Assembly: GCA_017302035.1 (NCBI GenBank)
Contig: JAFLEA010000023.1
Coordinates: 1 to 38,343, forward strand
DNA from: Lysobacterales bacterium
Lineage (GTDB): Bacteria; Pseudomonadota; Gammaproteobacteria; Xanthomonadales; Xanthomonadaceae
Reading direction: 5' to 3'
Length of the DNA: 38,343 nt
The position numbers and the translations under genes were made by a program. Shown piece after piece: positions 15,501 through 24,400 of this stretch (positions are counted from its first letter, which is position 1; every line of letters starts with the position of its first letter). The notes under the pieces were generated by a model, which saw only the letters and a program-made list of their open reading frames with translations, did no database searches and was not told the DNA's origin.

Positions 15501-16349
15501 GCCTTCGCTGGTCGCGGCCAGCCGCCAGTTCGGCGCGTCCTTGTCGCCGCCGAGCGTGAGCGTCGCGCGCAGCGGTTCCGGCGCCCGTCCGCCGATGCCC
15601 ACTTCCATCTTCGACAGGTCGCCGCGCGCCAGCAGCCCGAGCCGCGCGGGACTGTGCCCGTGCGGCGCCGGCAGCACCGCGGTGGCCAGCAGGTCGGTGC
15701 GGTAGTCGTGCGCCGGCTCGTAGCTGCCGTGGAGGGAGAACAGGCCGCGGTCGCTGTCGATGTCGATGTGCTCGGCGCGCAGCGAGCCGTTGGCGATGTC
15801 GATCCCGCCGCGCAGGGTGCGGATGTCGATCGCGTGTTCGCCGCCGGAACTCACGGCCAGGCCGTCGATCGCGATGCGGTCGGCCTGGATCGGGATCGGC
15901 ATCTCGATCGCCGGCAAGGACTCGGGCCAGCGCGGCAGTTCGAATGGCTCGTCGCTGGCGGCCAGCTCCAGGGTGGCGCCCTCGATCTCCAGCGCGTCCA
16001 GGCGCAGGCGCCGGCCCAGCAGCGGGCGGATGTCCGGATCCAGCAGCGCGCGCCGCGCGGTGAAGCGGTAGTCCTGGTAGCGGAATTCCAGCCCATGGAA
16101 CACCAATGGCCCCGCGATCGGGCCCTCGGCCTTCTCCCAGGTCAGGCTGGAGCCCGCCGGCAGGCGCGCCACGATCTGCGCCAGCAGCACGTCGCGCCCG
16201 GCCACGCTCTGCAGCAGCCAGTACAGCAGCACCACCAGCCCGATCGCCAGCGCGAGCACGCCCAGGCCCGACCCGACCCAGAAGCGGCGCCGCCGGTAGA
16301 AGCGCGGGCGCGGCGCCGGGGGCGCGGCGCCGTCGGCCGGCACGCTCAC
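12549..16349 (-). CDS. tamB: TamB, inner-membrane-anchored translocation/lipid-transfer protein
   Basis: TamB is an AsmA-like protein with one N-terminal membrane anchor and a long periplasmic beta-groove. With TamA it helps assemble some outer-membrane proteins and move phospholipid to the outer membrane. This copy has 1,266 residues, normal for the family. An arginine-rich cytoplasmic stretch (RPRFYRRRRFW) precedes a single membrane helix (GSGLGVLALAIGLVVLLYWL, about residues 31-50), then repeated beta-strand units, and the DUF490 C-terminus with SVSTPQVEVWSNPAMPQSEA and ALAYLMLGRSLEGA. The GTG start overlaps the tamA stop by four bases (GTGA), showing tight coupling; longer upstream frames have an arginine-rich, non-coding look. 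It is divergent, through tamA, from the giant surface-protein operon. Confidence 0.94.
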   Translation of the reverse strand: MSVPADGAAPPAPRPRFYRRRRFWVGSGLGVLALAIGLVVLLYWLLQSVAGRDVLLAQIVARLPAGSSLTWEKAEGPIAGPLVFHGLEFRYQDYRFTARRALLDPDIRPLLGRRLRLDALEIEGATLELAASDEPFELPRWPESLPAIEMPIPIQADRIAIDGLAVSSGGEHAIDIRTLRGGIDIANGSLRAEHIDIDSDRGLFSLHGSYEPAHDYRTDLLATAVLPAPHGHSPARLGLLARGDLSKMEVGIGGRAPEPLRATLTLGGDKDAPNWRLAATSEGLDPALFTGGEPSAEAFTFDLRASGNGGAADVSGQVGRGDLHLAIAPSHLRLEDQVLTVAPLALDLYDGSVRLKGQADFTDPEDARFRFSLNAQGLTFAAEDPAAPAVGLDAALGVAGSMTQWAVYGDATLSRDGEQADVVLDVRGNQSRATIHSLQATMPTGTLQASGEAGWDPVLDWDLALVLDGFDPGYFVPGWDGNVDGRIATHGNAREDRGFDAWVDVQSLNGRLRGRALAGNGNFTLRGDQGEGQLALRLGDSHVRANGRVAGDRLDVSAQLQPLRLDDLLPGGAGSVAGSLRLTGTRQAPNLQANLEGRGLRWNDWSASALDLDGQLPWRGSGGDLVLRGSELQVGIPLQSVNVHAQGAVEHLRLTVQADSPQTAGLNFGGQMQRRGNSWHGSIDQLGVKPARGNPWMLEAPAAFVVTGPRWQLQPACLVTHDKGEGRLCAQADWPREGLALHSERLPLTLLEPWLPNQGGRALLLRGDVRLDATIRPQGNRWTGGVHLASLDGGMRLGNNTRREIVRYDNFTFDLAFDPQKIQGRLGIGFHGDGYLDASFNTGWEPYSPLHGELYTHISSLFWLELFSPDLVRPRGVIRGHMSLRGTRAQPLMDGQLLLEDFEGELPALGLSLSGGSGSLDAQPDGSARVAFAVSTGGRGKMMVDGSLSWFGQDTPLQLHIHGQDVLIANTPMLTATANPDLQFGMDGATMVLRGEVDVTDATLNLERFEQGVSTSVDVVVVDPVDPEERRTAPLDMDLALVLSNDVVVTGYGMKGTTRGRLQIRARPGHEMRATGALEIGGRYRAYGQDLTVTHGQLTWSNNLIDDPRIALRAERRVGEVVAGINVSGSVSTPQVEVWSNPAMPQSEALAYLMLGRSLEGATRTQAQQVTATSAALSAGTGLLAGQLGMRLGFDDAGVMHSRALGGSVVGVGKYITPRLYVGYGVSLVGAGQVVILKFLLNRGFDVELESSTVETRTSVNWRTER

Positions 16350-18142
16350 AGGTTCGCCCCCAGGCTCAGGTAGATCTGGACGACCGAATCGGGATCGTTG
16401 AGGCCGCGCGCGACGTCGATGCGCACGCCGCCGATCGGCGAGCGCCAGCGTGCGCCCAGGCCCACGCCGGTGCGCAGCCGGAAGTCGTTCTTGCCGTCGA
16501 AGGCGTCGCCGGTGTCGACGAACGCGGCCATGCCCCATGGCCCGGCATTGAAGTAGTGCTCGTACTCGGCCGAGGCGGTGACCACGTAGCGGCCGCCGAG
16601 GGCGAAATTGTCCGGCGGCGGCGTGCGCGGGCCGACTTCGCGCCAGGCGTAGCCGCGGATGCTGCGATCGCCGCCGGCGAAGAAGCGCAGGCTCGGCGGC
16701 ATCGCGACCAGGTTGCGGGTCCAGGTGGCGCCACCTTCGCCGCGCAGGATCAGCCGGTCGGCTTCACCCATGCCCTGGAACCAGGTGGCGCTACCCCAGC
16801 CCTGCACGAAGCTGGTGTCCGAGCCGGCGCCGTCGGCACCGCCGCGCAGGGCGACGCTGGCACTGAGCCCGTGGCGCGGGAACAGGCGGTTGTCCACGCC
16901 GATGTAGTTGCCGGTGACCTCGGGATAGAACAGGGTGGAGTAGCTGTACAGGCGCCCGCCGGTGGTCACGTCCATGTCGTAGCTCCAGCGCTCGCGCAGC
17001 GCGATCAGCGAGGCCACCGCGGTCCAGCGGTCGTTGAGCTCGCCGCTGCGGCTGGCCAGCAGCTTGACGTGGCGCATGTCGATGTAGTCGGTCTGCTCGT
17101 CGTAGGCGCTGGCGGCGACGGTGTACCAGCCGTCCAGCCAGGCGAACGCGGGCATCCGGTACTGGACCAGCAGGTTCTTGCGGTTCTGCGCGTAGTCCAG
17201 GTCGGTGACCAGCTTGTGTCCGCGGCTGTTGACGTAGCGCCGTTCCATGCCGAAGCGCACGCCCAGGCCGCTCTCGGTGCCATAGCTGAGACCGGCGCTG
17301 TAGACGGTGCGCTTGGCCAGCACCAGGTTGACGTCGACCGGTACCCGGAAGTCGTCGCTGGCGTCCTGCGGCCGCGGCTGGATGTCGATGGCGCTGAAGT
17401 AGTCGAGCCTGACCAGCGACTGCCGCAGCCGGTCGAGCTTGCCTTGGTGGAAGTAGCTGCCTTCCTCCCAGGTCACCAGCTTCTCCAGCAGGCCGGGACG
17501 GAAATAGTCCTGGTGGAACGTGGTCGGCCCCATGTCGTAGCGGAAGCCGCTGTCCCAGGCCAGGTCGATGTCGGCGGCGAAGTCGGCGCGGGTGACCCGC
17601 ACCTCGCGGCGCATGAAATCGGCGTCGAAGTAGCCGCGTTCGGCCAGGCGCCGGCTGATGCCGTCGCGGCTGGCGTCGTAGGTGGTGTGGTCGAACACCT
17701 CCCCCGGCGCCGGGCGGAAGGCCTTGATGTCGGCGACCAGGTACGGATCCTCGCCGCCGGGGCCGAGGATGGACACGTCGGATTCGCGCACCCGCACCGG
17801 TTCGCCCCTGTCGACGTGGACCACGACGGTGACGCGGTCGTCGACGCCGCGCGGCGAATCGACGGTGATGGTCGGCGAGTAGTAGCCGAACGGCTCCAGC
17901 GCCTGGCGCGCCTCGCGCTCGGCGTTGAACAGGAGGAACTCCAGGCGTGCCTCGCCTTGCTGCTCGCCCACCGCGGTGTTCACGCCCAGGGCCAGGCGCA
18001 CGTTGTTCTCCATCGCCGGGTGTGCTTCCAGGCCGCGGATTTCGACCCGGTCGATGGTGCCGCGGGCCTGGGCCCCGGGGATGGCTGCCAGCGCCGCCAG
18101 CAAGGCGATCGCACAGCGGAGGAAGGGGAGGGGCAGTGGCAT
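16346..18142 (-). CDS. tamA: TamA, Omp85-family outer-membrane barrel
   Basis: TamA is the outer-membrane half of the translocation and assembly module. This 598-residue copy has a signal peptide (PFLRCAIALLAALAAIPGAQA), three POTRA-like units (about residues 28-270, for instance IDRVEIRGLEAHP and YFDADFMRREV) and a 16-strand Omp85 barrel. The lid-loop signature is visible as DRSIRGYAWREVGPR at about residues 485-500. The last strand ends VVQIYLSLGANL, so the final residue is Leu, not the more usual Phe. The chosen ATG begins the signal peptide; no strong ribosome site precedes it. It overlaps tamB, and its promoter must lie in the 278-nt gap shared with the giant repeat-protein gene. Confidence 0.94.
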   Translation of the reverse strand: MPLPLPFLRCAIALLAALAAIPGAQARGTIDRVEIRGLEAHPAMENNVRLALGVNTAVGEQQGEARLEFLLFNAEREARQALEPFGYYSPTITVDSPRGVDDRVTVVVHVDRGEPVRVRESDVSILGPGGEDPYLVADIKAFRPAPGEVFDHTTYDASRDGISRRLAERGYFDADFMRREVRVTRADFAADIDLAWDSGFRYDMGPTTFHQDYFRPGLLEKLVTWEEGSYFHQGKLDRLRQSLVRLDYFSAIDIQPRPQDASDDFRVPVDVNLVLAKRTVYSAGLSYGTESGLGVRFGMERRYVNSRGHKLVTDLDYAQNRKNLLVQYRMPAFAWLDGWYTVAASAYDEQTDYIDMRHVKLLASRSGELNDRWTAVASLIALRERWSYDMDVTTGGRLYSYSTLFYPEVTGNYIGVDNRLFPRHGLSASVALRGGADGAGSDTSFVQGWGSATWFQGMGEADRLILRGEGGATWTRNLVAMPPSLRFFAGGDRSIRGYAWREVGPRTPPPDNFALGGRYVVTASAEYEHYFNAGPWGMAAFVDTGDAFDGKNDFRLRTGVGLGARWRSPIGGVRIDVARGLNDPDSVVQIYLSLGANL

Positions 18143-18420
18143 CCGCGGAGGATACCGGGAATGCCTCCGGCAGTGCCCTGTCGCCCACGGGCGACGCCGT
18201 CGCGGCGGGCGGCTTCCGCGCGAAGGTAGCAGCTGCAACCGGGGGTCGGGAGGGGAATATTGATATTTCCGTCACATTCTTGAACAATAGGCGGCTGCCG
18301 TGGGGCTTGATCCGTCCCTGGCAGTTCCGGAGGGCGCAAGCGCGCCCGATCCCGGCACTTCAAGCAAACGATTCCCGCCGGCCGTAGCCATCGCCGGCGG
18401 AGCGACAGGGGAAAACCAGC
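18143..18420. promoter_or_regulatory. Divergent control region and structured leader of the giant repeat-protein operon
   Basis: This gap separates tamA from the giant gene. The only AT-rich stretch (18255-18290) holds a rightward candidate promoter, TTGATA (18260-18265) and AACAAT (18283-18288) with 17 nt between, and likely the tamA promoter on the other strand. Downstream the leader contains two perfect hairpins: GGGCGC/GCGCCC (18332-18347, loop AAGC) and CCGCCGGC/GCCGGCGG (18375-18400, 10-nt loop). If the promoter is right, the 5' leader is about 125 nt long. I compared it by eye with the c-di-GMP-I riboswitch and do not find its conserved core. It may be an undescribed leader or only stable structure. 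Confidence 0.4.
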
Positions 18421-21400
18421 GTGAACCGAAAGGACGGGAAGCCGGCCATGGGCCGGCGTGGGACTGAATGTGCCACGGATACCGGGGCAGCCTGGCGGCG
18501 TTTCAGGGTCGCCAGTGCGCTCTGTGCGGCGTTGCTGTGGGCGCCGGCGGCGGCCGCGGCCGACCTGCTGATCAGCGACCTGTCCGACGGCATCTACGAC
18601 CCCTCGCCGGTCGGAGGCCAAGTCACCTATCACGTGTCGCTGGAGAACGGCGACGTCGACACCGCCACGGACGTGGTCGCGATCTTCGACCTGCCCGCCG
18701 GCGCGACCGCGGTGGCCCTGCCGGGGTTCTGCACCGCCGCCGCGACCAATCCGGTCCGCGTGCACTGCAATATCGGCACCCTGACGGGCGGCTCGCCGCG
18801 CGACTTCGACTTGACGATCGGCACCGCCGGCCTGACCCCGGGCGACGTGTACATCCATGGCGCCATCGGCTTCGCCGCGGGCCTGCCGGGCGCCGGCGAT
18901 GCGATCAGTGGCCTGGACGTCAGCACCCATCCCTTCTTCGACGGCGACTCGTCGCGCAACAACAACGTCAACAGCGAGCGCACCACGCTGCTGAACGCGG
19001 GCGACCTGCGCCTGGCCAAGACCGGTACCCCCGATCCGGTGATCGGCGGCGGCGAAGTCACCTACACCCTGACCGTCACCAACGACGGCCCGAATGCCTC
19101 CAGCGGCTTCAACGTGGTGGACACGCTGCCGGCCGGGGTCACCCTGGTACCCGGCAGCTTCAGCGGCTCCGGCTGGAGCTTCGTTCCCGGCACCATGACC
19201 GCCACCCATGCGGGCACGCTGGCCAACGGCGCCAGTTCCTCCTTCAGCTTCCGTGCCCGCGTCGGCGTGGGCAGCGGCAACGTGGTCAATGCCGCGGTAG
19301 TCAATGCCGGCAGCGCCGTGCCCGACCCGAATCCGGGCAACAACTCGGCCCAGGCCGTCACCTCGGTGACCCCGGGCGCCGACCTGGCCATCGAGAAGCG
19401 CGCCGACCCGACCCCCGCGGTGGCCGGTAGCCCCGTGACCTTCCATGTCCAGGTCCGCAACCTGGGCCCCAGCGCCGCCCAGAGCCCGAACTGGAGTGAC
19501 GTGCTGCCCACCGGCTTCCTGGTGACCGGCGGCACCCAGCCGAGCGGCTGGAACTGCACCACGTCGCCCGATTCCACCACCCGCAGCTGCGCCAATCCGG
19601 GCAGCCTGGGCGTCGGCGCGACCGCCGACTTCACGATCGAGGCCACGGTTCCCTCCAACGGTCCCAACAGCAGCGGCAGCGTGACCAACACGGTTGCGGT
19701 CGCTTCGGGTACGCCCGACCCGATCGCCGGCAACAACACCTTCAACAACACCTTCAACGTCCTGGCCGACGGCGCCGACCTGAGCCTGACCAAGCAGAAA
19801 ACGCCCACTCTGGTGACGGTGTGGCCGGGCACGGGCTCCGACACCGACAGCCGGATGACCTCCACGATCCGGGTGAGCAACAACGGCCCGCGCGCGGCGA
19901 TCGGCGGCGTGCAGGTCGTCGACGTGCTGGCCCTGGGCGAGGAATACCTCAGCGGCGGCAACGCGAACTGGAGTTGCTCGGTCGCCCCCGCCGCCTGGAG
20001 CGCGGCGGTCCAGCAGGTGGTCACCTGCGACCTGGCGGCTTCGCTCTATCCGCTGGGGGTGGGCACGACCGCGCCCAACCTGACCATCGTCACCCGTGCG
20101 CGCGCGTCCGGCGCCCTGACCAACCAGGCCTGTACCGGCGGTTCGGGTGGCTCGGTCCAGCCGCAGACCGGCGGCGTGGTCAACGAGGATCGCAATCCGG
20201 GCAACAACTGCGCCAGCGGCAACAACCGCACCACCGAAGATCGGGTCGACCTGCAGATCGAGAAGTGGACCAACGGCACGGCGTCCACCTCGGACAACAC
20301 CCTGGTCGTCGGCGCCAACAGCCTGACCTATACCTTGCGCGTCACCAACCTGGCGATCACCGACGCAGTGCCGGCCACCGGCATCGTGGTTGCCGACACG
20401 ATCCCGGGTTTCGTGGCCGCGGCCGGCGGCAATCCGGCCACCGGCGTGACCTGGGCGGTGCCGGCGGGCTGGACCTGCAGCCGGTCCGGCGCGAACGTGA
20501 CCTGCCGCTCCGGCGCCACGGCGCTGGCGCCGGGCGCTTCGGTCGACATCGTGCTCACCGTCGCCCGTCCGTTGTTCGACAGCGTCGGCCAGACCCTGGC
20601 GGCCAACAGCTGCGGCACCGGCAATCCCACCACCGGCGCGCGCTGCAACACCGCCACCGTCAGCGTGGACCCGGCCGTGGCCGGCTCGATCGGCGAGATC
20701 AACGGCGCCAACAACACCGCGCGCGACTGGGTCATCATCGAGCGCGAGGCCAACGTCACCACCACGGCCAAGGACATCACCACCGGCAACGTGGGCCGCG
20801 CCGGCGTCGACAGCAACTACGTGATGTCCTACATCAACCAGGGGCCCTCGGCGGTTCCCGGCGTAGTGTTCCAGGACACCTTCGTGATCCCGGCGGGCGA
20901 TGCCGGCTTCGTGCTGCGCTCGGCTACCCGGACCCCCGGCACGGTCAACTGCCCGGCCACCCCCGCGCCGGGCCTGGTCGCCACCGTCACTGCCGGCGGC
21001 ACGTCCTACTCCAATCCCACCGGCGGCGACCTGACCCTGACCATCGCCTGCCCGGCGATCAACCTGACCTACCGCCAGGCCGAAAGCCTGCAGGTCAGCA
21101 TTCGTCCGAACGTCAACTCAGGCAACACCGCCGGCGGCCGGGTCTTCACCAACGCGGCCAGCTTCTCCATCGCCGGTGGTGCGTCCGGAAGCGATGCCCA
21201 GGGTGGGTTCAACTTCAACACCAACACCGCCGACGACACCCGCAACGCCACCCTGACCTTCCTGGCGGGCGAAGCCGACTTGATCGTCAACAAGGTCGAC
21301 ACCGGTTTCACCGGGGGCGTGGACCCGCTGGGCTTCGACGCCACCAATCCGGCCGCGAACCTGATCACCTACCGCGTGTCGGTGCGCAATGAAGGCCCTT

Positions 21401-24400
21401 CGGTCGCGACCGGCGTGCAGATCGTCGACAGCTACCGCGCCCCGGCCGGGCGCCAGGTCGAATTCATCGGCATCGCCACCGGTCCGGCGACCGGTCCGGC
21501 GACCGCATTCGACCCGGCGGGTTGCAGTGTCGTGTCCGGCACCAATCCGTTCACCGGTTCGGGCTCGGAGATGACCGATCCGTCCGCGTTGACCGTGCGC
21601 TGCGATGTCGCGGGCAGCGGCTTCCCCGGGAGCAACGCCCTGGGCACGCTGGGCGTGGGATCCACCAGCTATGTCTTCATCCAGTATCGCTATCTGACTG
21701 CGCCGGGCCCCGGCGGCGACATCGTGCGCAACCATGCGCGGGCCGAACTGAACGAAACCGACCCGGCCCTGGCCAACAACGAGGCCGAGCAGTTCACCAC
21801 CATCCGCGCCCGCGCGGACATGGCGGTGGAAAAGTCGGTGTTCACCACCGCCCCGAACAGCGATCCGACCGTGGCCCTGCCGGCGACGCCGGCGACCTCG
21901 GTGTCGCTGATGCAGCCGTTCTACTACGTGGTCGAGGGCATCAACAGGGGGCCGGGGGCGAGCCTGTCGCGCGACCGCACCGGCAGCAGCCCGCTCGACG
22001 GCACCGGCACGGTGGTCACCGACACCTTGCCGCCCGGGCTCGAAGTCACCGGGCCGATCGGCTGGCAGAAGCGGGGCCCCGATCCGGGCGGCGGCGAAGT
22101 GCCCAACGGCGGCGGATCCTGCGCGCTCGCGGCCAACGTGGTGACCTGCACCATGGGCGACATGACCGTCACCGGCAGGTCGCGGATCATCATCCCCGTG
22201 CGCTGGGTCACCTGGCCCACCGGCGGTACTGCCACCAATGTCGCCCGCGTCACCACCGAGCAGGTCGACCCGGATCCGAACAACAACGAGGACGACGTGG
22301 TCATCAACGTGACCCGTTCGTCGCTGGCCGGCGTGGTCTACGAGGACCGTGACCGCAGCCCCGGCAATGGCGGTCGCCGCCAGCCGGGCGAACCCGGCAT
22401 CGCCGGCGTGACCGTCACCCTGGAAGGCATTGACGCCTACGGCAACTCGGTCAGCCTCACCACCACCACCGATGGCAACGGTGCCTACAGCTTCGGCGAC
22501 CTGGCTCCCGCCAACGCCGCCGGTTACACCATCACCCAGGGCCAGCCGGCCGGCTACATCGACAGTCCGTATGCGCCGCCGGTGGCGCCGGATGCGGATG
22601 CGCCGTCGCTGGGCGGCAGCTATGCCTCCGGCACCCGATACACCGGCGTGCCCGTGGGTGCCAACGACGCCGGCGTGCGCTACGACTTCCCGGAAGTCAG
22701 GAATCCGTCCCTGTCCGGCTACGTCTACGTCGACGCCAACTACAACAACGTCCGCGACCCGGGCGATGGCCCGATCGCGGGCGCCACGGTGGAACTGCTC
22801 AACGCGGCCGGCGCGGTGGTGATGAGCACCACCACCGATGCCAATGGCGCCTACAGCTTCACCGGCCTGGATCCGTTGCAGGTCTATACCCTGCGCCAAC
22901 CGCTGCCCGCCGGCGGTTACATCAACCGTCCGCTGGCGGTGAACCCGGGCCTGATCGGCGGCGCGGCCTGTGCCAGCGGCTGTGCAGCCGGCACCGGCGT
23001 GGGTGGCGATCCGGCCACCACCGACCGCATCAGCACCATCGACCTGGGCTCCGGCCAGGACGGCACCGAATTCAACTTCGGTGAATATGCCGTCACCACG
23101 ATCAGCGGCAGTGTCTACGTCGACCGCAACAACAACGGCCAGTTCGATGCGGGCGACGCCGGCACCCACTACTCGGCGCCCAACGGTGGCCTGACCGGCG
23201 TGACCGTGACCCTGGTCGGCGCAGGTCCGGACGGCATCTTCGGCAACGGCGACGACCCCGCGCCGGTGGTGGTCACCACCGATGCCAATGGCGTGTTCAA
23301 CTTCGCGGACGTGGTGATCGGCCAGAACTACCGCATCGACCAGACCCAGCCCGACGGCTTCGGCAACGGCCTGGAAAATCCGGGCAATTCGATCACGATC
23401 AACAACCTGCCGCCGGCCGGCTCGACCGGCAACAACTTCGGCGAAGTGCTCGGTTCGCTGGCGGGCTTCGTGTTCGAGGACTTCTCGTCCACCGCGGCCA
23501 ACAACAACAACGGCAGCTTCGATGCGGGCGAGAACCCGATCGGCAACGTCACCCTGACCCTCACCGGCACCGACCTGCGCGGCAACCCGGTCACGCGCAC
23601 GGTGCAGACCGCCGCCGACGGCAGCTACGCATTCGCCGACCTGATGCCGCCGCAGGCAGGCACCACCTACACCATCACCCAGACCCAGCCGGCCGGCTAC
23701 ATCGACGGCCGCCATACCCCCGGCAACGCGTCCACCCCGGGCAGCGCCAGCGCGCCCAACGTGATCGACGGCATCGGCATCACCGCCGGCGAGGCGGCCA
23801 CCGGCTACCTGTTCGGCGAACTGGCCAACGCCACGATCAGCGGCACCGTCTACCTGGACCGCAACGACAACGGCAACCAGGATCCGGGTGAACCGGGCTT
23901 GCCCGGCGTCACCATCACCATCGAGGGCGCAGGCCCGGACGGCATCTTCGGCAACGCCGACGATCCGGCACCGGTGGTCCTGACCACCGACGGCAACGGC
24001 CACTACAGCTACGACGGCGCGGTCACCGGGCAGGACTACCGCGTGGTCCAGACCCAGCCGCCGGGCCTGGCCGATGGTCAGGAGAACCCGTCCAACACGA
24101 TCACGATCGGCAACCTGCCGATGACCGGATCCAACGGCAACAACTTCGGCGAACTGGCCGCATCCATCGCCGGCAACGTCTGGCTGGATGCCAACAACAA
24201 CGGCGTCCGCGATCCGGGCGAGGACGGCATCGCCGGGGTGAGCATCAGCCTGCCCGCCGGGACCGTCGACGCGCTCGGCAATCCGGTCGCCAGCGTGTTG
24301 ACCGATGCCAACGGCGACTACCTCTTCGTCGACCTGCTGGCCGGCACCTACACGGTGACCCAGCAGGCCGCGCAGCCGGTGGTCGGCGGCGTGACCACGC

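Noticed and set aside
12513-16373. Open frame of 1,286 codons opposite tamB
   Set aside because: It lies wholly antisense to tamB, with low-complexity His/Ala/Gln/Val-rich composition typical of GC-rich shadow frames.
18330-18420. Possible c-di-GMP-I (GEMM) riboswitch before the giant gene
   Set aside because: A GCAAAC string and hairpins drew attention, but the conserved GACGCAAAGCC core and tetraloop-receptor pattern are not present.
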